Below are positions 1 to 10,131 of a stretch of DNA of 40,881 bases, in pieces (the stretch's first letter is position 1; every line of letters begins with the position of its first letter). The position numbers were made by a program, and so were the translations under genes. Origin of the DNA: Pyricularia pennisetigena (lineage: Eukaryota; Ascomycota; Sordariomycetes; Magnaporthales; Pyriculariaceae); contig NC_043741.1 of the NCBI RefSeq assembly GCF_004337985.1, positions 4,086,383 to 4,127,263 of the forward strand. Direction: 5' to 3'. The notes below the pieces were generated by a model. That model was not told the origin of the DNA, searched no databases, and saw only the letters and a list, made by a program, of their open reading frames with translations.

Positions 1-126
1 CCCCCCCCCCTACATCCAGCTACGAGGGAATAAAAGAAGAGTGCAGAAAAAAAAGTATAAATAAGTAAGAAAATAATTTCAAAGTTCGCTAACTGTGCCC
101 ATTTTGTTCCCTCTTCCTTTCAATAG
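1..126 (+). other. Presumed intron (3' part) of the DUF3602-like gene
   Basis: This AT-rich stretch begins with ten C and ends in a CTAAC branch site (about 89-93) and a TTTCAATAG acceptor. It has no coding character and precedes the clearly coding exon at 127. The donor lies outside the window. The opening C run may mark a contig edge. Confidence 0.5.
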
Positions 127-373
127 GGTACCCCGCCACGAGCCGAGTGCTGGCACCCATGTCGGCCGTGGTGGCACCGGCAACGTCTTCAAACCCAAGC
201 CCGAGGACGAGGAGATGGGCAACGTGCAGCACAATGCCGAAAAGCCGCAGGAGGGCGGCGACGAGGAACCTCAGCAAGCTCGGGACGACGCCGGCGCCGC
301 TGAGGAGCAGAACAAGGCGGACCACCAGGGCTTGGCGGCCAAGGGGAAGCAGTGGTTGTTTGGCAAGAAGTAA
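127..373 (+). CDS. DUF3602-like small protein, 3' exon only (partial)
   Basis: This is the last coding exon of a gene whose 5' part lies left of the window. The exon opens after a plausible acceptor (pyrimidine-rich CCTCTTCCTTTCAATAG, AG at 125-126) with a CTAAC branch site at about 89-93, and ends at TAA 371-373. The 81 visible residues are hydrophilic. They contain the motif GRGGTGN (nt about 164-184) followed by acidic, Gln/Glu-rich sequence and a basic tail ending WLFGKK. GRGGxGN motifs are the hallmark of the fungal DUF3602 family, small, mostly disordered proteins of poorly known function (yeast Par32 is a relative). The family call rests on one motif copy and the composition. An ATG at 95 lies in the presumed intron, and I do not think it is the start. 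Confidence 0.6.
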
Positions 374-992
374 TTTGTCTTGGTGAGGCCCAAGGATTCG
401 GGTCAATGAGGGGGGTTTTGATGAAGATCCGTTTTTTTTCTTCTCTTTTTCTCTCTGTTGTGGTGATGCCGAATCTCTGGCGTTGATTTTCTTGATTTTT
501 CGTGCTTTCTTGTTTATACCTAGGTCTTCTTTTTATACCCCCGTCTCACGTCACAATCAATCTGTCTATTGCACTTGATAGATGAAAAGTCGCAATCTTT
601 CCTACTACTTGGTTGGGGTGACACAAGGCCGCTTATATAATAGCTGATTATTAGTGATGATTGCATGTCATTTCGGTTGGTGTATCCAAGGTACATACCC
701 ACACACAGTAACATTTGCACAGCATGTTTACAGACTGAGGCAATCACCCAATTGTGAAGCGTAACGGAAGGGTTTTTTTTTTTTTTATACACACCTTTCG
801 GGTCAGTATGTGAGTCAACTAGTATGTGAGTCAACTAGTATGTGAGTCAACAACCAGTTGAACCAACCACTCCTCATAAAACGTTTTCACATCAGGCGAG
901 AAACAAACTTCGCACATTGCGGGTTGTCATATATAAATCTTTTTTTTTCCTTCTTGGCAACGACGTAATCTGCCCAATAACCCTATCGAAAA
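374..992. other. Intergenic region: 3' UTR of the DUF3602-like gene and promoter of the GNAT gene
   Basis: No gene was seen in this 619 bp stretch. It is AT-rich with a T tract at about 773-786, and it holds a three-copy 16-bp tandem repeat carrying TGAGTCA sites (listed separately). The GNAT start codon follows at 993. Confidence 0.6.
805..851 (+). promoter_or_regulatory. Three tandem 16-bp repeats, each with a TGAGTCA (Gcn4/CPC1/AP-1-type) site
   Basis: The unit AGTATGTGAGTCAACT occurs at 805-820 and 821-836, with a third, nearly full copy at 837-851. Each copy contains TGAGTCA (811-817, 827-833, 843-849), the consensus half-symmetric site of Gcn4/CPC1-type and AP-1-type bZIP factors. The array lies 142-188 bp upstream of the GNAT start codon. 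The repeats and sites are read directly. Binding by cross-pathway control or stress bZIP proteins is inferred. Confidence 0.5.
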
Positions 993-1881
993 ATGGAATT
1001 GCATGACAAGCAGCGCTTAGCCCGGGGCGCCGCCACCGTGGTAGACGTGACGGAAGCCGTCGCGTCAGGCGAGCACCTGGCTGTGCTGCAGAGCCACCTC
1101 CCATACTCCTTCCCTGTCCTGCGGCGACTTCAGTTCTCCCGAACGCCGGGCGGAAGCAGCCCCACCGCCAAGGTACTGCTGGCTACGTCAGGCGACAGTC
1201 CACACCTGGCCGTCGCCTACGTCGACGTCCACAAGGCCCCCGAGACGCAAATGTGGATATACTCGAGTCTGGAGGACAGCTGTGGCCTCGGCGGACACGA
1301 TCCCCCTGAGATCTCATTGCCGAGCTCTGATGTGGACGTCTGCCTGGAGCAGGTTCTGTGGATTCTGAAGCGAGCCGGCGAGGTGGCGCGCGAAGCCGGG
1401 CCGGATTATGGAGCGGTCGGAATAGACGCCGTTGCTCGGACCGGCGGCATCATGGTGGGGACGCTCCACGAGGCCCTGCGGCTTCTCCTGTTGCGCAAAG
1501 GGGTTACCATGTCGTATAGCAACCCTCACCACAAGTGGCTGTTCAGGGTGGAAAACCTGCCGACAGGTCTTGCATCTCCCTTGGCTGAGGGTATGGTCTG
1601 GGACACGATACGTAGGGAAGATGTGCCACTGATAAAGCGGAGAACCAATATCCCAAAGACAGAGTACGCAGGCTCCAGAGGCTCACGAAAGATGGGTTTC
1701 ACTGCCTTTGAGGTTTTTCTTTTCATTGAGTCTAACTTGCCTTGCAGATCCACCCTGCTCACATTACCCAGTTTGGGAATACGCTTGAAAGCCAGTGGCA
1801 CTCTTGGTGCATGGAGTTTTCTAGGTACGTGTTCGGCACTACAAATGATAGCTTGTCGATATGTATGCCATCTAGCTAAGC

Positions 1882-1943
<62 letters not shown>

Positions 1944-2335
1944 CACAGGGGTCGACGGAACACTGTCCACTCTACATTGTGAGGTAAGACCATCATTTCA
2001 AAACTACGTCAAATTCGCACTGCATTGAGCAATAAACTAAATCACCGCACACCAGGAGCCGTACCGTGGACGTGGAATGGCCAAGGCGATGGCCACAAAG
2101 CTCATTATAGCACATAATGGCGATTTTGGAAACGACGGCTGGTGTTCAGCCGATGTCCATGTTGAGAATCAACAAAGTGCAGGAGTGTGCAGGAGCATAG
2201 GTGGCCGGATGGGGTGGCGTGTCTCTTGGTAAGTCGCATCATGTCTATTTTTGTGGCTTCCAGGCCTCTTTATCTTTACCAAAATTTTTTTAACATCGCC
2301 TTTACAGGTCCGTGATTGATATAGACAGCCTCTAA
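993..2335 (+). CDS. GNAT-family acyltransferase (glycine N-acyltransferase-like), 5 exons
   Basis: Proposed exons are 993-1663, 1748-1824, 1949-1983, 2056-2228 and 2308-2335 (984 nt, 327 residues). After splicing the protein reads continuously through the GNAT core: a beta strand GTLGAWSFLG, then GVDGTLSTLH, then the acetyl-CoA loop YRGRGMAKA (about residues 264-272, the R/QxxGxG/A signature), then DVHVENQQSAGV. An upstream segment PLIKRRTNIPKT also fits fungal members of this group. Such enzymes move an acyl group from acyl-CoA to an amine, but the substrate is unknown. The ATG at 993 is the first in frame. Introns have GTACGC/GTACGT/GTAAGA/GTAAGT donors. Intron 1 (1664-1747) is 84 nt and stop-free in frame. 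Intron 2 (1825-1948) carries a 57-nt A run. The gene converges on HEM12, with 70 bp between stops. Confidence 0.8.
1885..1941. repeat. 57-nt poly(A) tract inside GNAT intron 2
   Basis: An uninterrupted run of A fills nearly half of the 124-nt intron 1825-1948, between a CTAAG-like branch candidate (about 1873-1878) and the TTCACAG acceptor. It is the longest homopolymer I saw inside a gene here. Confidence 0.9.
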
Positions 2336-2405
2336 GCCGTTGAAAGCAGACCGGTATATACTACGCATTGGAGGCTTATCCTAACCCCTGGGTAGAAATC
2401 CTAGT
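2336..2405. other. Short convergent intergenic gap between GNAT and HEM12 stops
   Basis: Only 70 bp separate the two stop codons (TAA at 2333-2335 on +; TAA as the complement of 2406-2408). The 3' UTRs of the two genes almost certainly overlap on opposite strands. No separate terminator signal is evident. Confidence 0.7.
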
Positions 2406-3943
2406 TTAGTCCTTCGTTTGCCTGTGGATCTCCTGCAGGTAAAATTTCAGGTCGTCCGGGTTGACGAGCGGTGTGATTCCTAGCGATGATTTAGTTAGTC
2501 TCTACTCTCTAGCAGGCATTTCTAAGGGAAAATAGACACCTACCATGACCCAGGTTTACTATCCAGCCCTTCTTCTTCTCCTTCCACGCAAATCCCTCTA
2601 CCATATCCTTGACGACGGCTGTAATGGCATCCTTGGTGCCATAGAGCACTCCAGGGTCGGCGTTCCCCTGCAGGACGATTTCCCGCTCTCCTCGGACCTG
2701 GTTAGCCTTTGCAGGGCTGTAAAGCCAGTCGAGCCCGACGACGTTATAGCCCATGGCACAGCAATCCTCCAGGGCAAACCAAGCACCCTTGGGGAAAACA
2801 ATCATCGGGACGGGATCCAGGCCCAGCTCCTTGAGCTTCTTTGGGAGATTTTCCGAAATGTAGCGCAGATAAGGAGCGGAAAACTGCTCAAATGATGCGG
2901 GCGAGAGCTCTCCTGCCCAAGAGTCAAAGACTTGGACAAGCTGTGAGTGGGGAGGAATTCGTTCTTAGCATTTCTTTTTGTTCTGTAATGAATCCCGTGG
3001 GCAGCGAACTAGCACCCAGGGGCTGTTTTGGGGAGTTCATACCTGTGCTCCGGCCTGAACCTGCAAGGCGAGATACTCGACGCAGAGCTCGGCAATCTTC
3101 TGCAGCATCTTCTTGCTCTCCTCGGGATGCCTAAAGATCCATTTCTTGCTCTGGATGAAGAGTTTGGTGCCGCCACCCTCGACCATGTAGCAGAACAGGG
3201 TCCAGGGAGCGCCGCAGAAGCCAATGAGCGGCACTCGGCCCTGAAGCTTCTTACGGGTCAAAGTGATGGCCTTGTAGACGTAGTCTAGCTCCTTGGAGAC
3301 GTCCACATCCCGCGCGAGCACCTCGGCGTACTGCCCATCGTCGGGTGACTGGAGGGGGTTTGGGAAGTGCGGGCCCTTCTTGTCGACCATCTCGACCACC
3401 ATGCCCATGGCCTGCGGGATGACAAGAATGTCGGAGAAGATGATGGAGGCGTCAAGCAGGCCATCGAAGCGGTCGATGGGCTGTAATGTCAGGGTGGAGG
3501 CCACCTCTGGGTCGCGACAGCACTCGAAAAAGTCTCTGTTGCCCTTGGCTTCATGGTACTCTGGCAAGTACCGGCCAGCTGGAAAAGAGTAGAGGGGAAA
3601 AGTCCATGTCAGAGATATTGTTGCTATGAAAACATAGTAATATTCCACGCAGAGGCAAGTAAGAGGATAAGTAATAAGAGACAACAAGAGACAATAATGT
3701 TAGGGACGGGAAGTTAATCAATCAGCGAAAAGTCTACAGAACGAGATGTTTACCTTGTCTCATGATCCATACTGGTGGTCTCTCGACTTTCTGGCCTGCA
3801 GTTTAAAAAAAAAAAACCCCAGTATTGTCAGAACGAGGGGTGCTCATGTCCAACGCAGATTTACTTCACCCTATTTCTTTATACTGACCCCAGGCAGCCC
3901 TGATAATCAGGTCGTTCTTGAGTGGTTCAAAAGTGTGGCCCAT
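2406..3943 (-). CDS. HEM12: Uroporphyrinogen decarboxylase (haem biosynthesis), 5 exons
   Basis: This enzyme converts uroporphyrinogen III to coproporphyrinogen III by four decarboxylations, in the cytosol. Minus-strand exons are 3889-3943, 3754-3795, 3043-3578, 2544-2940 and 2406-2479 (1,104 nt, 367 residues, usual for the family). Recognised landmarks: [10 protein letters not shown] near the N-terminus; [17 protein letters not shown] with the substrate-binding arginines R31 and R35; SDILVIP with the essential Asp (D82, equivalent to human D86); [15 protein letters not shown] with the conserved Tyr; [11 protein letters not shown] (S218); and NLGHG with the conserved His (H343). All four introns have GT/AG ends and preserve phase. 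The first acceptor follows a 12-T tract. The start is the ATG at 3943-3941. The gene is divergent from the 872-residue gene and convergent with the GNAT gene. Confidence 0.95.
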
Positions 3944-4588
3944 CTTTAGTTGTTCGTTGCACTTGTTGTTGTTGGGAATAAACTACCTCCTCAGGTAAGT
4001 AGGTATGCTTGAAATTTCCAAGTGCATGTGTTGACCACCACGTTGTAGCTCGTACTTTGTACAAATCTAATGGATTCTGCCCGCACCTGCCGGCAGTGGC
4101 GGATCAAGCAAAGCTTCTGTACGTGAGAGCTTGCAGACGGGGGATTGCCCCACCTGAGGTACATCCATCTGCTTGTTCCAAGAGCTGGAGCCACGCTTGG
4201 ATGTGGCTGAAGCTGGTCCGATGCCGCCGTCCAATTATATTTTTCCAATTGAATTCAGCGTGGACCCACCCAACACTTCGAAAAAGCTGCTTCGATGTCT
4301 GCAAGAGTGAGCTCCATCCGTCGACAAGACCCGGAATAGACCGTCCAACAGTCTGTGAGTGCCATTACGGCATAATCACAATACGCAGAGTTACTGGATA
4401 ACTCAGGATTGAACCTCCCGCATCGCCATGTCTTGTTGACAGACTTTTTGGCCCAATCTACACACATTCTCGACGACGCTGCCGACCTTATCCCATGTCA
4501 TCCATACCGAACGCCTTGATACACCAACACTCTTTTTCTTCCGTCGCCAGGTCGCGTCTAATCGCGTACCGCCTCCCAAAGGCGACCG
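3944..4588. other. Bidirectional promoter region, HEM12 / 872-residue gene
   Basis: This 645-bp region separates divergent starts. It holds short upstream ORFs on the + strand, one of which (4495-4656) overlaps the downstream start. GTGAGT at about 4354 and a CCGTCGCCAG at about 4541-4550 could bound a 5' UTR intron. No protein-coding gene was recognised. Confidence 0.5.
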
Positions 4589-4656
4589 ATGCAAGCACGG
4601 CGCCCTCCGAGATGCCGTCTTGCACGCAACTGCCAGGCCATATCGGCGGCTTCTGA
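4495..4656 (+). other. Overlapping upstream ORF (53 codons) before the 872-residue gene
   Basis: An ATG at 4495 opens a 53-codon frame ending TGA at 4654-4656, in a different frame from the main ORF and overlapping its start at 4589. The peptide begins MSSIPNALIHQHSFSSVARS, rich in Ser, His and Arg without acidic residues, like a mitochondrial presequence. No splice pair that keeps phase joins it to the main frame. It may be a regulatory uORF or simply chance. Confidence 0.3.
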
Positions 4657-7207
4657 GGGAATATGGATCACCGACCGTGTTCTTGCCAATGCCATGGAGC
4701 GCTATTTCTCCGTGTCTCAGGCAGTCATGTCGCGGCGGCAAGCAAGCTCTGTACCCGGTCCAATGGAGGCCCGTCGACGGCTGGGCAAGAGGCAGATGAC
4801 CGAGGCTTTTCAGGTGCACCCATCGCCGCCCCCGTGGGCTTTTGAATTTCCGATGGACCTTTCGAAATGGCGTTGGGAGCCACCTGCCCTAGGCAACATC
4901 TTCCGAGATCCAACACGCAAGGCTCCATCCGAGAACCCGCCCCCATCGACAGAACACAAGAAACCTCCAGATAAACTGTTTCGTCTGCGTTCGGTGCCTG
5001 GCAGTCCCTCCCCAACTGTTGATTTTACAGCATACTTCGGCGCTCCTGCAACTGCGATGAAGCCCCCTAGACCATCAGCTACTTGGTCGCTCCCGAATAC
5101 ATACCAGCCCGCCCTGCCCGTCACAATGGATATACCGATGAGAAAGAATCCCGAGCCTATTAATGTATACGATATCAGTGGTTCTGATATACTGAATAAG
5201 GACAAAAGAAGAGAGCGCTCTCTTAACTGGCCAACGATTATCGTCGACCAAAGCAGCCGGACGTCCGTTTTTCTGGAGGATGTCTTGAGCCTCCAAACCG
5301 TCGTTTGCACCTTGTCGCATGAGTCGGTGCACGAGAAATTTCAGACCTGCACTGGTGCCTTTTCTGATTACCTCAGACTCGGTCTTCTCTCACCTGCCGA
5401 GGCCCAGGTCGCCATTGTTTACCTAGCGCAGGCGTTGCAAAGTTACGCCGACGTGTGCACGAAGCCGCAGAAAGCTCGCAGGCTAGCCATTCACGTTTAC
5501 TCTGCTCTGATTCGAAGCGTTGTTGGCAACCAAGCCCTTCTACTGGAGTTGGAAGCAGGCAGCCTAGATGGCTTCTGGGGCCCTATTTTGGAAGGAATTG
5601 GCAGAATGGCAACCAAAGAGTTGGTAACACCATATGTCTTGTTGAGACAGGTCATGATGACATCCGGAATCAAGCAGACAGCACATGTCTCCGCAATCCT
5701 TAAGAAACTTGCAGCATCATGGGTTGAGGAGTCAGAGACCAGGAACGCCGTCACCATGAAGAGAAACGAGATCTCGAGCTATTGGAAACTGCGTCTATCA
5801 TCGGTTGCTGTACGGAAAAACCCTGGCAGGCAAGATCCACTTGCTATGACGGCACTTGTCGAGACTTGCTGCCAAGAATTCGACTTTTATCTGGCCAGAA
5901 TGTCCGCCTTAACGACAGACGGCTCGGTCGCATCATCACTTAAGCTTGTTGAAGATGCATCCAGATCTTTGCAGGCTTCCGAGCGCGCTCTGAACTACGC
6001 ACGTGTTGGCCTGTTGTCATGTGTAGATCAGTTGCGCGCCTGGATGCTGGCCAACTCGATACGGGAGTTTGACAATGCAACCGTCGACAAGTTGGTACAA
6101 GCATCCGAGAAAGCTATTTGTGCCCGGGCAGAAACATGTCCACAAGGCACCCGTATTGCACTGCACGGGTGGCTTGCAGCACTCAGCCACATGCCTCAGA
6201 TTCGACAAAAATATCTTCTCCAAGCCGCGGATCGTGTGGGGAAGCTTGGTTGTGGACTCCCAACTGCTGAGCTGTACATGTTGCTCCTGAATAAATGGTA
6301 TAGCCAGCGCAAGCTGACGAATACTGCGGTGGCATTGATTGAGAAACGCATGCGCCAAAGCACGGGAGATAGCAGTGTTGGGCACCTACTGGAAGCTGTT
6401 GCTTACGTCGAGAAGGTTGCGCCGCACAGCCTTAGGGCTCCGCTCACAGTCTTTTACACTAGCATCTGGACGACAGCACGGGTCGCTGGAGATGAGAAGC
6501 ACATCATTCCTGCCCTAGAGAGGCTGAGAAAGAAAGGGAGGGCTTTGAGGGACTCGTGCTTGAATACACTAGCCCATATAGTGTCGACTGGGCATCGCCC
6601 TGAGGCTACTCTTGGAGATGATATGCGCGGCCTGATTCTCGCGGCGGATGAGCTTCAAGCTTCAAAGGCACGACAAGCTCCAACTCCCTCAGAAAGAGAT
6701 ATTATAAGAAGAATGGCAGAATCCCATAGACCCGGAGATATCTTTGCAGGCTTGGGTGTGCCTCTGGGTGGGCGTCAGTCTGAGTGGGTGGAGCGAAGCA
6801 TGCGCATGCGCCGTGACCACCGGTTCCAGATATCTAGCCGAAAGGCGGCACTCATCGCCGAGTGCAGCGTCGTCCTCAGCAATCCAAGCCATCCAAGGAG
6901 TACCGCGGCATTCCGCTACGTGAACCATTGTGTTCTCATCCTCCTGCGAGACGGGCGCCACAGGGAAGAGTTGGCATTGGCCATTCAGTCTCTGTTTAGA
7001 GTGGCGACCAGAAATCTACACCAGGGCCTCAAAGCGAACCCCGGGCGGCTCACCTGGGTCACATGGCTAGTGGCGCATCTAGAGGGCAGCGATTCCGGCG
7101 AGAAAGTCCGACAGGCACTGCTGAGGTGGATGAGCTACAACGACCACAACTGGAGGGAGTTTAACAAGACAGCCACAAGTAGCCACTGCGTCGTGGCGGA
7201 TGGTTAA
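4589..7207 (+). CDS. Unrecognised 872-residue protein, mostly alpha-helical; possibly mitochondrial
   Basis: This is a single uninterrupted frame from ATG 4589 to TAA 7205-7207. An in-frame TAA at about 4558 blocks extension upstream. An alternative start is ATG 4694 (MERYFSVSQ). I do not recognise the family by motif. The first 30 residues (MQARRPPRCRLARNCQ onward) are Arg-rich and lack acids, as in a mitochondrial presequence. A proline-rich region of about residues 70-200 follows. From about residue 215 to the end the sequence looks like a long array of amphipathic helices, with recurring stretches such as LAQALQSYADV, YVLLRQVMMTSG and YMLLLNKWYSQRKL. Fungal mitochondrial translation or RNA factors of the pentatricopeptide/helical-repeat class look like this, but I could not define 35-residue repeats, so that is inference. 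The gene is divergent from HEM12. Confidence 0.7.
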   Translation: MQARRPPRCRLARNCQAISAASEGIWITDRVLANAMERYFSVSQAVMSRRQASSVPGPMEARRRLGKRQMTEAFQVHPSPPPWAFEFPMDLSKWRWEPPALGNIFRDPTRKAPSENPPPSTEHKKPPDKLFRLRSVPGSPSPTVDFTAYFGAPATAMKPPRPSATWSLPNTYQPALPVTMDIPMRKNPEPINVYDISGSDILNKDKRRERSLNWPTIIVDQSSRTSVFLEDVLSLQTVVCTLSHESVHEKFQTCTGAFSDYLRLGLLSPAEAQVAIVYLAQALQSYADVCTKPQKARRLAIHVYSALIRSVVGNQALLLELEAGSLDGFWGPILEGIGRMATKELVTPYVLLRQVMMTSGIKQTAHVSAILKKLAASWVEESETRNAVTMKRNEISSYWKLRLSSVAVRKNPGRQDPLAMTALVETCCQEFDFYLARMSALTTDGSVASSLKLVEDASRSLQASERALNYARVGLLSCVDQLRAWMLANSIREFDNATVDKLVQASEKAICARAETCPQGTRIALHGWLAALSHMPQIRQKYLLQAADRVGKLGCGLPTAELYMLLLNKWYSQRKLTNTAVALIEKRMRQSTGDSSVGHLLEAVAYVEKVAPHSLRAPLTVFYTSIWTTARVAGDEKHIIPALERLRKKGRALRDSCLNTLAHIVSTGHRPEATLGDDMRGLILAADELQASKARQAPTPSERDIIRRMAESHRPGDIFAGLGVPLGGRQSEWVERSMRMRRDHRFQISSRKAALIAECSVVLSNPSHPRSTAAFRYVNHCVLILLRDGRHREELALAIQSLFRVATRNLHQGLKANPGRLTWVTWLVAHLEGSDSGEKVRQALLRWMSYNDHNWREFNKTATSSHCVVADG

Positions 7208-9339
7208 CTTGATGACGTCCCACCAAATATCTTCTTTTTTTTATTTTTTATTCGTAACCAGGGGTAATGAAGTTTCTCACAACCGGGCCGATCCAAGAAC
7301 GGGTGTCTGTACAAAGACATGTATGTTTATGTGAGAATAGACGATGCACAGAATGTTTGTGCAGAGGCATTCGAAAGGTCCAGGCTGTTCGTTTGTTATT
7401 GGATACCCTTTGATACCTTGGCTGTTCTGTCCATGTGACTAGAGTTAGATCGGTTGCCACCTACCTTAGACTAGAGACAACCAATAAAGAATCAGGCAAA
7501 ATTGCCGTGCAGACAGAATTGGCGCATATAGTCCAGATAGCTCCTTGCTTCATTCGTTCCGCCCCCGCCATGACCTGACTTACCTGGCTCCAAGCTTGCG
7601 GGAGTGGCCGCAAGGTTTCGGTGCAGTGTCCTGATTGGACCATCGGAGGAACTTCCGGTAGAGTTGTTTAAAAGAACCGACATCTTCCTTATCTCCTTCC
7701 TCACCCATTTAATTCTACATTTGGTGCCGCCTCGAAAACCAAAAAAAGACTCAGCCCTCCCACGAAAACGAGAGGGCTCCCTCCCAGAGCCGGAACATGT
7801 TCGTATCGAGGGGGGTTGTTTGGATCCCGAAAAAAATGCAACCAGGCTGTCATGGTCCCGGAAAAGACTGATCACACCTCGCACCAATTACCCGATACGA
7901 TGCACTTGCTGCTTTGCGTCACCCCAAAGGATGCCCGCATCTTATTTTCCTCCGTACGACTCGAGAAATAGGGGAGGAAAGGGGTTCCCACCCGGCTGAG
8001 GGAGATGGCGGTCTCTGGATGACTCGAGGGCAAGGCCATTGAAATGTTGAGTACAGGTAGGTCGGAGCCCGATTCGACTTTTCGTCACTTACAGATAGCG
8101 TTATCTATTCGTTTTTTTCTTCTTTTTTTTTCTTTTCTTTTTGCGAGGTTTCCTCCAGTATCTAGCCTGGGAGAACGCGATGTGGGCATAGCGCTAGCGG
8201 TTGGCACTGGATCAAGCGTTAGACTTTGTTTAAACTCCAGTTCTTGATACATGTGAATTCACTGCTGCGCACATGGGGACCTGCCGATGCCCCATGCTGG
8301 AAAGTGGCAGCGCGCCCATTCACTAGGGTTCTCTTCCTGGACGCCTCCGCCTCTTGTGTTGCACAAGAGACTCTCCCCACAGTCCGGTTCGTGGATGGTG
8401 TCTCTGGACGTATGAGAAAAAAAAAAAAAGGCACACCGAGCCATTCCCACTTGTTCCACGCTTCTATCCCTCCTCGTGGCTGCCTCGCCCTGCGTATGCA
8501 TGAATTTGTCTTTTAACTGGACCCATGGTGGGAAGCAGAAAGAAAAGGGCCGGTGGGATTGTGTGTGTCATAGATACCATGACGACGAGCCCAAACAAGG
8601 AGTATAAGGTTATCGTAATCATGTAATGGTGTGTATCCTATCCTCCTTGTAATTGAGTACCACGGCATGTTCTGCTCCCCATCTCACTCCCTGGGAATCC
8701 TAGTAAGCTGGTGGCGTTTAGCTGATGATGCATGTGCAGACTCTGGTGGAACGTCCCAGCTGGAAGCGAGCGTGGCATATAGGCAAAGATCATCCAAAAA
8801 GCTCAGTGTGACAATTGGATTTGATGAAAAAAGTGCACCATTTTTGCATAAATGCAGCCAATGTGGCTTGATCAGTTTTTTTGTTGTTTCCTTTTAGTTC
8901 TTTCGCTGCCACCGGGGAAAGCATTCCGGCAACTCCGACGCATCGGGTAGAGCGTGTCGCCTTGCTTCCGTCTTTGGTAGCGCGCGATAGCCAAGGTTCC
9001 TTATTGTGTGATGACCACCCCAAGGTGTTTGAACCTTACCTTCTGTGGTCACCAAAGGGCCGAATCTTGTATGAGTGTTCGGTCTAGATGGAGTTTTGGG
9101 CTCCCCATGGGCCATCATTTTATGGATTGTGGGCAATGTGCCCCTACACCGTAGGGCACCCGACTGCCCGGTTTGGGTGTGCTGTTCATGGAAGGGCTTC
9201 GCCGTTCCTGTCTAAGGACGCGCCATTGCCCCAGCAAAGTTTCTGCGTGGGTGGCTTTCGCAAACCGTTCCTTCCGTTATTAGGTCACTAAAATACGGTG
9301 CCTACATGTTCTTGCATTGTCTCAACTTGGCTGCCTCTA

Positions 9340-9730
9340 GCATCAGGTACCTCAGGTAAACTTGGGAAGGTGTGGTACTTACCACCTTTTCTTAATAAAT
9401 TCCACGGTACGTATATTTAGATTAGCTGGTACCTATCACCAAATATTCGCCTCCCCAAGACTCCTGTGGACTTTGCTCTACCTACCTATCTACCCGCCTG
9501 CCTACCTGGGTATTGACTTAGGTATCTGTCTACCTACAACCTTCTCCCCTTAAGGGAGTCTACCCCTTACCTTACCTCTCTACCAGCCCAGTGAAGTCGA
9601 AAGCTGGGTATATACCTACCTAGAGGTAGCTTGAACGTCAGCACCCGTTCGGGAATAAACCACGCGGCATACGCTCACCTAGATCCAGGTAAACTGGACT
9701 TGGCCACATTACCTAGAAGCCTAGTACCTT
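9340..9730. repeat. TACCTACC / GGTACCT word-rich low-complexity stretch
   Basis: This stretch has many copies of TACCTACC, ACCTAGG and AGGTACCT, for example at about 9349-9358, 9481-9510, 9530-9540, 9565-9580, 9611-9630 and 9711-9735. A second cluster follows at 10360-10415. Such words are common in promoters of some Sordariomycetes. No tandem unit of fixed length was seen. Confidence 0.5.
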
Positions 9731-10081
9731 TACTACCTGCCATGGTTACATCAACTTACGCGCCCACTCACACCTCAACACGCATTGCCGACCTCCACTG
9801 CCACCTGCCACATTAGTACTGCTCATTCCAAGCCTCCACTTCATTGTCAATTGAACCGTTTTGCCTTAAACATGACCGTTGATTTGAATTCTCCACTATA
9901 GACTACTGTTCCTTGCTAAAAAAAAATATTAGTACAGGCTCATTCTTCTCGGTCTTATATGCCGCCTTCCAGCCGCCTCATTCATCGTCACCCCGCAATT
10001 CTATCAAGCGCGCTTTCCCGTTACGCCCGTACGAGAAGGTTCGAGAGGCTTTCATGTCTTAGTATCCGTACCTTGCCTGGT

Positions 10082-10084
<3 letters not shown>

Positions 10085-10125
<41 letters not shown>

Positions 10126-10131
10126 ACACAC
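10085..10131. repeat. (CA)n microsatellite
   Basis: Eighteen CA units at 10085-10120 are interrupted by one T and followed by about five more AC units. It lies about 890 bp upstream of the regulator's start codon. Confidence 0.95.

Noticed and set aside
2545..3592. Plus-strand open frames opposite HEM12 (for example 2545-2895 and 3293-3592)
   Set aside because: They are antisense shadows of a clearly conserved enzyme with complete active-site motifs on the minus strand.
7492..7999. 131-residue frames on both strands (7492-7887 minus, 7604-7999 plus)
   Set aside because: They overlap antiparallel, have no recognisable domain, mixed low-complexity composition and no supporting splice or promoter context. 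At least one must be chance, and neither is convincing.
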